This document shows positions 1 through 7,703 of a stretch of 28,047 nucleotides of DNA, in pieces. The notes under the pieces were generated by a model. It worked only from the letters and a program-made list of their open reading frames with translations. It had not been told where the DNA came from and ran no database searches. A program made the translations under genes and the position numbers. Positions within the stretch are counted from its first letter, which is position 1. Each line of letters begins with the position of its first letter. This stretch comes from an uncultured archaeon A07HN63. Its GTDB lineage: Archaea; Halobacteriota; Halobacteria; Halobacteriales; Haloferacaceae. The stretch is from assembly GCA_000496215.1 (NCBI GenBank), contig KI543221.1, forward strand, positions 19,466 to 47,512. The letters are read 5' to 3'.

Positions 1-1710
1 GAGTTGCCTACCATCCCGCTTTCACACTCAATAGCCGGCGTTGGTCTCGTTGCTGCACTGCTAATAGTGGCAGCAATCCCGACGCTTCCCCGCCGTGTTC
101 GTACCGCACTGTCCTCATTTGGGTTCATGACGAATGCGGCGACACTCGCGTATTTCACAGGTGGGTTTATTGAGGCTCACTTCCTCTACTTTGTCGGCGT
201 CGGTGTTGTTGCCCTCTACGAAGACTGGGTGCCGTTTGGCGTCGCTATCGGCTATGTCGCCGGGCAACACAGCGTCTTTGGGCTTATCGAGTGGTTCAGC
301 GTCTACAATCACCCGGCTGCAATGGCGAAACCGGTGGTGTGGGGTGGGATTCACGCCGTCTTCGTTAGTATGCTATCGGTATCGATTCTCTTCCACTGGC
401 AGTCACTGGTCAAAGCCCGTGACGAGGTAGAAGCACAAATCGCAGAAGTCGAACAAGCGAAAGAGGATATTGAACAGGAGCGCGAGCGAGCCAAACAGCA
501 ACAACAAAACGCAGAGCAACAGCGCGAACAGATGGCCCAGCTGAAAGAAGAGTTGGAAGCCACCGCCCAAGCGTACGAGGATACAATTGCCGCCTGTGCT
601 GATGGTGATCTTACACAGCGACTCAACGAAGATGTTGATAATGAGGCAATGGCTGATATCGCCCAGTCATTCAACAGTATGATTGACGAATGGGAGGAGA
701 CAGTCGTCGATATCCAGTCGTTCGCGGACACTGTCTCAACAACCAGTCAGGAGGTTTCAACTACTACCGACGAGGTTGAACAAGCCAGTACAGATGTTGC
801 ACGCTCAGTCGAAGAAATCGCCCAGCGTGCGAATGAACAAAACAACCGGTTGCAGAGTGTTGCCGGTGAAGTGAGCGACATGTCGGCAACGATTGAAGAA
901 ATCGCTTCTTCCGCCGACGAAGTATCCGCGACAGCAAAGACAGCCGTTGAACGGGGCGAAACAGGTCGGCAATATGCATCTGAAGCGACTGACGAAGTGA
1001 CAAAAATAGAATCCCAGACGGAGAAGGTTACTGAACAGGTCCAAACGCTCAATGCAAAAGTCGAAGAGATCGGTGAGGTAGTCACCCTAATCTCAGATAT
1101 TGCCGAACAGACGAATATCCTCGCACTCAACGCGTCGATTGAAGCCGCGCGGGCTGGTGAAGCCGGTGAGGGCTTTGCTGTCGTTGCCAACGAGGTAAAA
1201 TCACTGGCCGAGGAATCTGAGGAAGCCACGAGTGAAATTGAGGCTCAGATTGAAGATATACAGTCGGTGACTGACGAAACCGTCGCAGATATTGAGCAAA
1301 TGACCGAGCAAGTCACCCGTGGATCGGAAACCATCGAGGAGACAATTGAGTTGTTCGATGAAATCGCTGATGCGGTTGATGAGGCCGAAAATGGCATCAC
1401 CGAAATAAGCAGTGCGACGGACGATCAGGCTGCCTCATCCGAAGAAGTGGCTGCGATGATTGATGAGGTTTCCTCCATGAGCGACACCACCACAAGCGAG
1501 GCGAATAGTGTCTCGACAACTACTGAGGAGCAATCCTCATCACTTTCGACAGCCTCAGACCGAGTCGATGAGCTTGTTGGTCTTGCCCGTAATCTCTATG
1601 ATGAGGTGAGCACCTTCGAAACAAGCCACGTTTCTGGTGATGTCCAACTCACAATGGAACCGAGTTCGTCCTCGGTAGCAGCTGCGGATGGAGGGAAAGA
1701 TGTTGAATAA
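1..1710 (+). CDS. Methyl-accepting chemotaxis transducer (5' partial)
   Basis: Membrane chemoreceptor that would signal through CheA/CheW to the archaellum motor. The reading frame is open at base 1, and the TTG at 4 is probably not the real start, so the N-terminus lies outside the window. Visible in order: several hydrophobic membrane segments (about residues 8-135, counting from the TTG) with no obvious extracellular ligand domain; a Gln/Glu-rich coiled coil (about 140-190); a HAMP-like segment (about 190-240); and a long cytoplasmic MCP signalling domain whose hairpin tip is unmistakable (AEQTNILALNASIEAARAGE, near residue 368). The membrane part resembles the MASE-like sensor modules of some bacterial signalling proteins (motif GGFIEAHF, then VYNHP). 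Base composition is much less GC-rich than the genes after 3.07 kb. Family assignment is secure; the stimulus is unknown. Confidence 0.93.
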   Translation, partial: ELPTIPLSHSIAGVGLVAALLIVAAIPTLPRRVRTALSSFGFMTNAATLAYFTGGFIEAHFLYFVGVGVVALYEDWVPFGVAIGYVAGQHSVFGLIEWFSVYNHPAAMAKPVVWGGIHAVFVSMLSVSILFHWQSLVKARDEVEAQIAEVEQAKEDIEQERERAKQQQQNAEQQREQMAQLKEELEATAQAYEDTIAACADGDLTQRLNEDVDNEAMADIAQSFNSMIDEWEETVVDIQSFADTVSTTSQEVSTTTDEVEQASTDVARSVEEIAQRANEQNNRLQSVAGEVSDMSATIEEIASSADEVSATAKTAVERGETGRQYASEATDEVTKIESQTEKVTEQVQTLNAKVEEIGEVVTLISDIAEQTNILALNASIEAARAGEAGEGFAVVANEVKSLAEESEEATSEIEAQIEDIQSVTDETVADIEQMTEQVTRGSETIEETIELFDEIADAVDEAENGITEISSATDDQAASSEEVAAMIDEVSSMSDTTTSEANSVSTTTEEQSSSLSTASDRVDELVGLARNLYDEVSTFETSHVSGDVQLTMEPSSSSVAAADGGKDVE

Positions 1711-2039
1711 CTATATGATGTGTTAATTTTGGTTACGTGACTCAGTGAGGATGTTTACTGCATTAGATATTGCTTGGATTTGACTACTATTATTTAATCA
1801 TCATAGACGATTTAAATATTCTGTCTTGCAACTTTTGTGATGGGATAGACGGTGCTCATCGGTGAAAGCTCACGGAACCATCGGTGCCAGATACGCGCCC
1901 TGTATCTTGCACACCAGTACGAATACCATTCCAATCTGATTGCTATCTCACCACCCAATCTACACATCTAATTTCGATTGACAATGATTCTAAAACGCGC
2001 TGCACACGGAAACGTGTCACCCGCCCATAGACTGGGCTC
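1711..2039. other. Gene-poor intergenic gap between transducer and HalX regulator
   Basis: AT-rich spacer between two convergent genes with stops in all frames. I see no convincing gene or RNA. It contains a short palindromic AT tract (ATTTAAAT near 1812) and a small hairpin with arms ACACG and CGTGT around a GAAA loop (2004-2017). A second one, CTGGG/CCCAG (2032-2036 and 2045-2049), overlaps the HalX stop codon. These may help end transcription of the converging genes, but neither is strong. Confidence 0.4.
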
Positions 2040-2603
2040 TTATTCCCAGGCGGTGGCGGCTTCGAAGTAGTTTAGCTCCTCTAACAGTTCTTCCTGCTCC
2101 GTTCTGAGCCTATCAACTTTTTCTTTTAGTTCCTGATACTCGGGGATCTCTTCGAGTTCGTTTGTCGCTTTCTCCGCCTCTAATGCGTCTATTTTCGCGC
2201 ACGCCTGATTCAGTTCCTGATACGTCTCGCCGTACTTCCTCACCGTGAGCTGGTGGGCAACAGCGTCAAGCAACGTATCTTTATCAACTGGTTTGTTTAG
2301 ATAGTCGTCGAACGGCATCTCCACGATATCGGCTTCGGGGTTAACCGCAGTCACCATCACCACCCGACAGTCGAAGTCCTTTGCACGAATCCGTGTCAGC
2401 ACCTCGTCGCCACTGAGATCAGGCATGCGACGATCCAGCAACACCACATCGACCGTCTCGTCTACCTTTTCGAGCGCCTCTTCGCCGCCGTATCCCTTCC
2501 GAACATCATAGCTATCACTGAGGTGATGCTGGTAGAGGTCAGCAATCGGCTCCTCGTCGTCGACGATGAGTACCCGGGGCTCATCTATGGAAGACGTGGC
2601 CAT
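2040..2603 (-). CDS. HalX-domain response regulator
   Basis: Two-component response regulator of the haloarchaeal HalX type, 187 aa. Residues about 10-118 form a receiver domain: acidic pocket D15/D16 (VLIVDDEEP), phospho-acceptor D57 (VLLDRRMP), switch residue T85 and conserved K104 (NKP). Residues about 120-187 are the charged, coiled-coil-forming HalX domain, which has no known enzymatic output. The ATG at 2601-2603 is supported by an AT-rich TATA-like element about 20-30 nt upstream. No histidine kinase is adjacent in the window, so its partner is unknown. It converges on the transducer gene and shares its low GC content. A link to taxis or redox sensing would be speculation. Confidence 0.92.
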   Translation of the reverse strand: MATSSIDEPRVLIVDDEEPIADLYQHHLSDSYDVRKGYGGEEALEKVDETVDVVLLDRRMPDLSGDEVLTRIRAKDFDCRVVMVTAVNPEADIVEMPFDDYLNKPVDKDTLLDAVAHQLTVRKYGETYQELNQACAKIDALEAEKATNELEEIPEYQELKEKVDRLRTEQEELLEELNYFEAATAWE

Positions 2604-2621
2604 AACATAGTATTACGTTAC

Positions 2622-2632
2622 AATTTAATAAA
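2622..2632 (-). promoter_or_regulatory. TATA-like promoter element of the HalX gene
   Basis: On the minus strand this reads TTTATTAAATT, about 20-29 nt before the ATG. That is the haloarchaeal TATA-box position for a leaderless or very short-leader transcript. Confidence 0.6.
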
Positions 2633-3030
2633 TTCAATCCATTCTGAGACACGCTTCATGACAAAATTCACACAGTATCAGTTCGCTATCTCTGGTACGA
2701 GCCGCGAGTATCTTTCTGCGGGTCGCTACATCCGTTCTGCCGTCAGTAGCCGCCAGTCGGCACCGCCTATGGCTGTGCCGTATCTCCCAGATAACCTTGT
2801 TGGCAGCTGACACGACATACGCCACACGGCTCAACCGTCTTCGGGCCCTGTTTGGAAGGTGTGTGGTATCAGCCCACATGTTCTCTCTGTCCCGACCGTG
2901 TGAACGTACAAGTCTGTTGATATCACGCCATTTGGTGTCGAATATTGCACGACTGTCCACGAATCAGGGTTTATCATTATCTTTCCTTGCTAATCCATAG
3001 CAAACTCTTTTACCCGCGGCCAGCAACTTT
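2633..3030. other. Gene-poor, lower-GC gap upstream of porA
   Basis: Spacer between the divergent HalX and porA genes. Open frames here (a 108-codon minus-strand frame at 2634-2960 and a plus-strand frame at 2797-3000) have no haloarchaeal acidic bias, are rich in Arg/Ser and match no family I recognise. Composition is mixed and less GC-rich than the core genes that follow. It could be decayed coding sequence or an old insertion remnant, but I see no terminal inverted repeats or transposase motifs. Confidence 0.4.
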
Positions 3031-3055
3031 CCTATACTAGTGGCCCAGAGGGGCC
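3031..3055 (+). promoter_or_regulatory. porA promoter region with TATA element and inverted repeat
   Basis: CCTATACTAG (3031-3040) is a TATA-like element centred about 33 nt before the porA ATG. It is followed directly by the inverted repeat GGCCC-AGAG-GGGCC (3042-3046 and 3051-3055), which lies between the TATA box and the expected transcription start. That is where a repressor would block initiation; whether a protein binds it is inference. Confidence 0.5.
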
Positions 3056-3068
3056 GTGATGCCAACCT

Positions 3069-4961
3069 ATGACTAACAACGAACTCATCTGGCGAATCGC
3101 CGGGGGGTCCGGAGACGGGATCGCCTCGACGAGCCAGAACTTCGCCAAGGCGCTGATGCGTTCCGGCCTGGACGTATTCACACACCGACACTATCCGTCG
3201 CGCATTCGCGGTGGTCACACCTACACCGAGATTCGTGCTGGCCCCGATGCGGTGAAATCACGGGGTGACGGCTACAACTTCCTGCTGGCGCTGGGTGACT
3301 CATTCGCCCGCAACCCACAGGAAGACTCCATCTACGGCAACGAGGAGATCAAACCCCTCTCCGAGAATCTCGACGACCTCCACGAGGGCGGCGTCATCAT
3401 CTACGACTCGGGCTTGCTCGATGCCTCCGAGATCGACGACTTCGACGCCCGCGTCGAGGAGAACAACTGGTACGTCTACGACATCGACCTCCGGAACATG
3501 GCCCGCGACGTTGGCCGCGAGGTCATGCGCAACACCGCCGGCGTCGGCGCGACCTGTGCGCTGGCCGGGATCGATCTCGACTGGATCGAGGAGCTCATGA
3601 CCGAGGCAATGCCCGACAAGATCCTCGACCCGAACATCGAAATCCTCCACAAGGCCCACGACATGGTCGAGGAGGAGTACGATGTCGATGCCCACGACGT
3701 GAAGATCCCCGAGGGCAGCCACGACGAAGAGCAGGTGCTCATGTCGGGCTCGGACGCCATCGCGTATGGCTCTATCGACGAGGGCTGTCGGTTCATCTCG
3801 GGCTACCCAATGACCCCGTGGACCGAGGTCTTCACGATCATGTCGAAGAACCTGCCGAAAATCGGTGGCGTCTCCGAGCAGGTTGAAGACGAGATCGCCG
3901 CGGCGGCACTCGCGGTCGGTGCGAGCCACGCCGGTGCGAAGGCGATGTCTGGCTCCTCAGGCGGTGGCTTCGCGCTGATGAGCGAACCGCTCGGTCTCGC
4001 AGAGATGACCGAAACGCCGGTCGTCCTCATCGAGGCGATGCGGGCCGGCCCCTCGACTGGCATGCCGACCAAACCCGAACAGGCTGACCTCGAACACGTT
4101 CTTTACACCTCACAGGGCGACTCCCACCGGATCGTCTTCGCGCCCGGCACGGTCGAGGAGGCCTACACGCAGACCCGCAAGGCGTTCCAGATCGCCTACG
4201 AGTACCAGATCCCCTCGATCGTCCTCTACGATCAGAAGCTCGGCGGCGAGATGGTCAGTCTGCCAGCCTCACACTTCGAGGAGGCACCCAACCCCTCGCT
4301 GGGCTCGACGCTCACCGAGGCCGAACTCGAAGACGCCCCCCACGACGAGAGCGGGAAGTTCAGTCGCTTCCAGCACGACGTCGAGGACGGCGTCAGCCCG
4401 CGGTCGATCCCGGGCCAGAAAGGTGGTCGCTACCTCGCGACGGGGAACGAACACCAGCCCGAGGGCCACATCTCCGAATCGCCGGAAAACCGCGTCAATC
4501 AGGTCAACCGCCGACTCGACAAGATCGACGCGATCCACGAGGAGCTACAGGGCGAGAGCCACCAGACCTACTACGGTCCCGAGGAGGCAACCTACGGCCT
4601 CATGACGTTCGGCAGCCAGCAGGGCACCGTCGAGGAGGCCGTCGACATGCTCAACGAGCAGGGCCACTCGGTGAAGGCCATCGGCGTCTCCGATATGGCA
4701 CCGTACCCGGTCGAGGAGGTCACCGAGTTCATCGAGAGCGTCGACGAGGTGCTCGTCGTCGAGATGAACTCGACGGCGCAGTTCCGCGGTCTCACCCAGA
4801 AGGAACTCGGCCAGTACGGCGAGAAACTGTCGAGCCTCCTGAAGTACAACGGCAACCCGTTCGAACCGCTCGACATCGTTGACGGGTTCGAAACGAAGAT
4901 CATCGAGGGCGGCGAGCTCTCGAGTACGGAAACCAAATTCGTTCCAGCAGCAGGTGATTAA
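3069..4961 (+). CDS. porA: Pyruvate:ferredoxin oxidoreductase, alpha subunit (fused gamma-alpha)
   Basis: Large subunit (630 aa) of the CoA-dependent 2-oxoacid:ferredoxin oxidoreductase that converts pyruvate, CoA and oxidised ferredoxin to acetyl-CoA, CO2 and reduced ferredoxin in the cytoplasm. Domains: a gamma-type domain first (about residues 5-190, opening GGSGDGIAS, with a YPSRIRGGH segment), then the alpha/pyrimidine-binding domain (about 222-430, with FISGYPMTPWTEV), then a C-terminal transketolase-like domain (about 505-610). The length fits the roughly 630-residue haloarchaeal PorA better than the shorter KorA of the 2-oxoglutarate enzyme, and the 312-residue partner supports this. 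The stop is 2 nt before the porB start, so the genes are co-transcribed. Substrate choice (pyruvate rather than 2-oxoglutarate) rests on size and gene order, not on residues I can test. Confidence 0.9.
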   Translation: MTNNELIWRIAGGSGDGIASTSQNFAKALMRSGLDVFTHRHYPSRIRGGHTYTEIRAGPDAVKSRGDGYNFLLALGDSFARNPQEDSIYGNEEIKPLSENLDDLHEGGVIIYDSGLLDASEIDDFDARVEENNWYVYDIDLRNMARDVGREVMRNTAGVGATCALAGIDLDWIEELMTEAMPDKILDPNIEILHKAHDMVEEEYDVDAHDVKIPEGSHDEEQVLMSGSDAIAYGSIDEGCRFISGYPMTPWTEVFTIMSKNLPKIGGVSEQVEDEIAAAALAVGASHAGAKAMSGSSGGGFALMSEPLGLAEMTETPVVLIEAMRAGPSTGMPTKPEQADLEHVLYTSQGDSHRIVFAPGTVEEAYTQTRKAFQIAYEYQIPSIVLYDQKLGGEMVSLPASHFEEAPNPSLGSTLTEAELEDAPHDESGKFSRFQHDVEDGVSPRSIPGQKGGRYLATGNEHQPEGHISESPENRVNQVNRRLDKIDAIHEELQGESHQTYYGPEEATYGLMTFGSQQGTVEEAVDMLNEQGHSVKAIGVSDMAPYPVEEVTEFIESVDEVLVVEMNSTAQFRGLTQKELGQYGEKLSSLLKYNGNPFEPLDIVDGFETKIIEGGELSSTETKFVPAAGD

Positions 4962-4963
4962 CA

Positions 4964-5902
4964 ATGAGTGCATTCTCAGCCATCGGCGACGGACAGCCAA
5001 CTGAACAGGACGACTACACACCGGAACTCGAACCGCAGGCGACGTGGTGTCCCGGCTGCGGTGACTTCGGTGTCCTCAAGGCGCTGAAAGGTGCCTCCGA
5101 GGAACTCGGCAAGTCGCCCGAGGAGATGCTGTTGTGTACCGGCATCGGCTGTTCCGGCAAGCTCAACAGCTACTTCGACAGCTACGGGTTCCACACGATC
5201 CACGGTCGCTCGCTGCCGGTTGCCCGGGCCGCGAAGGTGGCCAACCCTGGCGTCGAAGTGATCGCCGCTGGCGGCGACGGCGACGGCTACGGGATCGGCG
5301 GGAACCACTTCATGCACACCGCCCGCGAGAACCACGATATGACCTACATCGTGTTCAACAACGAGATCTTCGGCCTCACGAAGGGCCAGACCTCGCCGAC
5401 GAGCCCGAAGGGCCACAAGTCGAAGACTCAGCCCTCCGGCAGCGCGAAGGAGCCGCTTCGCCCGCTGTCGCTGGCGCTGAACGCCGGGGCGTCGTACGTC
5501 GCCCGGACGGCCGCGGTCAACCCGAATCAGGCCAAGGAGATCATCGTCGAGGCGATGGAGCACGACGGCTTCGCCCACATCGACTTCCTCACGCAGTGTC
5601 CGACGTGGAACAAGGACGCCAAGCAGTACGTCCCCTACATCGACGTCAACGACTCCGACGACTACGAGTTCGACAAGACCGACCGGCGTGAGGCCGCCGA
5701 CATGATGGCCGAAACCGAGCAATCGCTCCACGAGGGCAAGGTGCTCACCGGCCGCTACTACGTCGAGGAAGACCGGCCGTCCTACGGTCAGGAGAAACGC
5801 GCCATCGGCGAGATGCCCGAGGAGCCGCTGGCCGAGCGCTACTTCGACGACGACTACGAGTGGGAACAGTCCTCCGAGCTGTTCCTCGATCAGCACAAGT
5901 AA
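4964..5902 (+). CDS. porB: Pyruvate:ferredoxin oxidoreductase, beta subunit
   Basis: Thiamine-diphosphate and iron-sulfur subunit (312 aa) that pairs with the preceding gene product. The TPP/Mg site is clear: GGDGDGYGIGGNH (about residues 103-115) followed by the NN pair at 132-133. Cysteines at 29, 32, 58 and 63 (WCPGCG and CTGIGCSG) are placed as in the family for the [4Fe-4S] cluster near TPP. The ATG lies 2 nt after the porA stop, indicating translational coupling. The next gene is an Lrp/AsnC regulator with its own promoter, an arrangement I recall next to porAB in Halobacterium (lrpA1). After the stop there is a short hairpin (CCACG/CGTGG, 5906-5927) and a T5 tract at 5948-5952 that may end the porAB transcript. 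Confidence 0.93.
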   Translation: MSAFSAIGDGQPTEQDDYTPELEPQATWCPGCGDFGVLKALKGASEELGKSPEEMLLCTGIGCSGKLNSYFDSYGFHTIHGRSLPVARAAKVANPGVEVIAAGGDGDGYGIGGNHFMHTARENHDMTYIVFNNEIFGLTKGQTSPTSPKGHKSKTQPSGSAKEPLRPLSLALNAGASYVARTAAVNPNQAKEIIVEAMEHDGFAHIDFLTQCPTWNKDAKQYVPYIDVNDSDDYEFDKTDRREAADMMAETEQSLHEGKVLTGRYYVEEDRPSYGQEKRAIGEMPEEPLAERYFDDDYEWEQSSELFLDQHK

Positions 5903-5962
5903 CCACCACGTTCCCCTCTGGGCGTGGGTTGCGGCTACACAAACCCGTTTTTCGGTTCGCAA

Positions 5963-5972
5963 GGTATTTTTC
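5963..5972 (+). promoter_or_regulatory. TATA-like promoter of the Lrp/AsnC gene
   Basis: GGTATTTTTC lies 22-31 nt before the ATG at 5994, the expected spacing for a leaderless haloarchaeal transcript. The regulator can therefore be expressed independently of porAB. Confidence 0.55.
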
Positions 5973-5993
5973 GTTGGATGGAAAGTATAGGGT

Positions 5994-6422
5994 ATGAGCA
6001 CAACCTCGACCCAAGATCGAATCCTCTCTGTTCTAGAGGACGACGCCCAGGCCTCCTACTCGGAGATCGCCAACCGGGCCGATGTCTCGAAACCGACAGT
6101 GCGAAAATACATCGAGCAACTCGAAGAGGAGGGCGTGATCGTCGGCTACTCGGCCGATGTCGATCCGAAGAAGCTCTCCTCACAGAGCATCGCCATGGTC
6201 GGGATGGATGTCGCCAGCGACCAGTACGTCGAGGCGACTCGTAACCTCAAGGCGCTCGATCCGGTCGAGAAGCTCTACAGCTCCTCGGGTGACCACATGC
6301 TGATGGCGGAGATCCGGGCCCCCGATGGCGACTCGCTGGGCGATATCATCAGCGACGACCTCCTCGCTATCGACGGTGTCACCGCGGCCCACCCCTCCTT
6401 CTTGCAGGAACGACTGAAATAG
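5994..6422 (+). CDS. lrpA1: Lrp/AsnC family transcriptional regulator (LrpA1-like)
   Basis: DNA-binding regulator of 142 aa. Residues about 7-60 are an AsnC-type winged helix-turn-helix (YSEIANRADVSKPTVRKYIE). Residues about 65-140 form the RAM ligand-binding/oligomerisation domain, with the typical alternating beta-alpha pattern and a GDHMLMAEI segment. Such proteins form dimers to octamers and sense amino acids or related metabolites. The gene follows porB by 91 nt with its own TATA element, and a hairpin lies directly after the stop. The symbol is given by analogy with the porAB-linked Lrp gene I recall from Halobacterium. Control of porAB is plausible from position but not shown by the sequence. 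Confidence 0.9.
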   Translation: MSTTSTQDRILSVLEDDAQASYSEIANRADVSKPTVRKYIEQLEEEGVIVGYSADVDPKKLSSQSIAMVGMDVASDQYVEATRNLKALDPVEKLYSSSGDHMLMAEIRAPDGDSLGDIISDDLLAIDGVTAAHPSFLQERLK

Positions 6423-6429
6423 GTCTCTT

Positions 6430-6446
6430 CGACCGCGTTCCGGTCG
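6430..6446. terminator. Hairpin between convergent lrp and vapC genes
   Basis: Perfect 6-bp stem CGACCG / CGGTCG around a 5-nt loop (CGTTC), sitting in the 31-nt gap between the two converging stop codons. It could serve both directions. There is no strong T tract, so the terminator role is inferred from position. Confidence 0.45.
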
Positions 6447-6453
6447 GCAGCAA

Positions 6454-6879
6454 TCAGGTTTCTGTGTTCTCTTCGACGGGATCGACGACGCGCATCCCGA
6501 ACTCGGTGGCAACCGTTCGAAACGCCGCGTCGTGTGTCCACAGCGTGTCGACGCCACAGCGGTCCATAGCCGCGAGGACGGACGCGTCGCGCCCACCGAT
6601 ACCGCTGTTGGCGTACTCGTGGAGAATATCGCCCGCCCGCCTAACGTCGGCCGTGGTGAGCGGGACCGCCGTGACATCGTTGAGGTCGAGGAACTGAGAA
6701 ACGAGGTGTTCGCTCTCGGACTGCTGATTGGCGAGGTAATGGACGACCTCCATCTGGAGGACGCTGGTCACGAACAGCGTGTCGGCCTCCAGTGCGTCCA
6801 GCCGGTCGGCGACGGGTTCGTGTTCCGGCAGCGTCGCGTCGAAGTAGTAGATCCAGACGTTGGCGTCGATACAGACCAT
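6454..6879 (-). CDS. vapC: PIN-domain toxin, VapC family
   Basis: Predicted ribonuclease toxin of 141 aa covering one PIN domain. The acidic metal-binding residues are in place: D5 (CIDANVWIYY), E44 (LQMEVVHYLA), D98 (GIGGRDASVLAA) and D117 (LWTHDAAF). VapC toxins cut structured RNA such as initiator tRNA or the 23S rRNA sarcin-ricin loop; the target here cannot be read from sequence. The ATG overlaps the stop of the upstream antitoxin gene by one base, typical of coupled toxin-antitoxin pairs. All catalytic residues are present, so it should be active when not bound by the antitoxin. Confidence 0.92.
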   Translation of the reverse strand: MVCIDANVWIYYFDATLPEHEPVADRLDALEADTLFVTSVLQMEVVHYLANQQSESEHLVSQFLDLNDVTAVPLTTADVRRAGDILHEYANSGIGGRDASVLAAMDRCGVDTLWTHDAAFRTVATEFGMRVVDPVEENTET

Positions 6880-7139
6880 TACTCCGGTAGCCCGTTCGTC
6901 CAGTCGTCTTTCAGTGCAAGCGGGTCCATCTCCGGCGCCTCCTCGCGCTTCGTGTCTGCGGTGAGACAGCCGCGAAGCGATCTGAACGACCCCTCGTGGT
7001 GTCGACCGTGGCGAATGACGACCTGCCCGTCGTCGACGGTGATCTCGACGGATTCGCCCGGTTCGATCCCCAGTTGCTCTCGAATCTCCTTAGGAAGCGT
7101 TACGCGGCCTTTCGGATCGACACGGCGTTCGGTGCTCAT
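6879..7139 (-). CDS. vapB: AbrB/MazE-type antitoxin, VapB family
   Basis: Antitoxin and autoregulator of 86 aa. Residues about 4-43 form a swapped-hairpin AbrB domain (DPKGRVTLPKEIREQLG, then VEITVDDGQVVIR). The C-terminal half is longer and polar, ending DDWTNGLPE, where toxin binding is expected. I chose the ATG at 7137-7139 over a longer frame reaching 7232. The longer N-terminus is basic and Cys-containing and would run through the palindromic operator, whereas MSTERRVDPKGR is the normal family start. The ATG sits one base from that palindrome, implying a leaderless message. Overlap with vapC indicates one operon. Confidence 0.9.
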   Translation of the reverse strand: MSTERRVDPKGRVTLPKEIREQLGIEPGESVEITVDDGQVVIRHGRHHEGSFRSLRGCLTADTKREEAPEMDPLALKDDWTNGLPE

Positions 7140-7140
7140 G

Positions 7141-7160
7141 GTTCCCACTTTAGTGGGAAC
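7141..7160. promoter_or_regulatory. Palindromic operator at the vapBC promoter
   Basis: GTTCCCACT-TT-AGTGGGAAC: two perfect 9-bp arms around a 2-bp centre, one base upstream of the vapB ATG, covering the expected leaderless transcription start. A TATA-like TTATGTGT (minus strand, about 7161-7168) lies just beyond. AbrB-type antitoxins commonly bind such palindromes to repress their own operon, so this is the likely VapB/VapBC binding site. Confidence 0.7.
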
Positions 7161-7303
7161 ACACATAACCATTGGGCAGCGAGCGGCGAAACGTTCATGC
7201 TTTCCTCTGTGGTGAATCTCCCTCACAGCCATCGGTGAAACCGCTCCGAACGGCGTAACACCGAACCATTGGCAAGCGCGTGGCTGACGCCTGTCTGACG
7301 GGT

Positions 7304-7311
7304 GCTTATTA
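7304..7311 (+). promoter_or_regulatory. TATA-like promoter of the ribbon-helix-helix gene
   Basis: GCTTATTA lies 24-31 nt before the ATG at 7335. This is the expected spacing for a leaderless transcript and supports that start codon. Confidence 0.6.
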
Positions 7312-7334
7312 CCGGGTCTTTCATGTGGTGAACT

Positions 7335-7703
7335 ATGCGCACCAGTGTCTCACTGGATGCTGAACTCGCTTCATACGTTCGCGAGGTGACCGCCGAGGCG
7401 GGCGAGAACAACGCCGAGGCGATCAGAAACGCGCTCCGGCACGGCAGCGACCAGGCAGATCGGGTCGCATCCCTGGAGGCCGAAGCCGAGCAGCTCCGTG
7501 ATCGGGTCGCGGAACTCGAAGCGGAGCGTGATCGGCTGCAGTCAGAGAAACAGCAGCTGCTGGAACAGCACGAGCAGACGACCGAGCTCGTCGAGTACGT
7601 CGAGCAGGAGCGCGCCGTCGAACGACAGTGGCGTGAAGCCGGCCTCGCCACCCGCGTGAAGTGGCGCGTCCTCGGAATGCCGTCGACCGACTCCCACACA
7701 TGA
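7335..7703 (+). CDS. Ribbon-helix-helix protein with C-terminal coiled coil
   Basis: Small predicted DNA-binding protein of 122 aa. Residues 1-42 look like a CopG/Arc-type ribbon-helix-helix fold: a short beta strand MRTSVSLDAEL, then two helices around a GENNAEAIRNAL turn. Residues about 43-95 are a long coiled coil (repeated AELEAERDRL-type heptads), probably for dimerisation or partner binding. The C-terminus is basic (ATRVKWRVLG). The stop codon overlaps the start of the next gene (ATGA), so the two are coupled. It lies divergent from vapBC but has its own promoter. Related RHH/coiled-coil proteins occur in haloarchaea without assigned function. A regulator role is inferred from the fold only. 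Confidence 0.75.
   Translation: MRTSVSLDAELASYVREVTAEAGENNAEAIRNALRHGSDQADRVASLEAEAEQLRDRVAELEAERDRLQSEKQQLLEQHEQTTELVEYVEQERAVERQWREAGLATRVKWRVLGMPSTDSHT

Noticed and set aside
4976..6001. 341-codon open frame on the minus strand opposite porB
   Set aside because: Antisense shadow of a confidently identified gene; Val/Leu/Arg-rich composition, no family motif. GC-rich coding DNA often leaves the opposite frame open.
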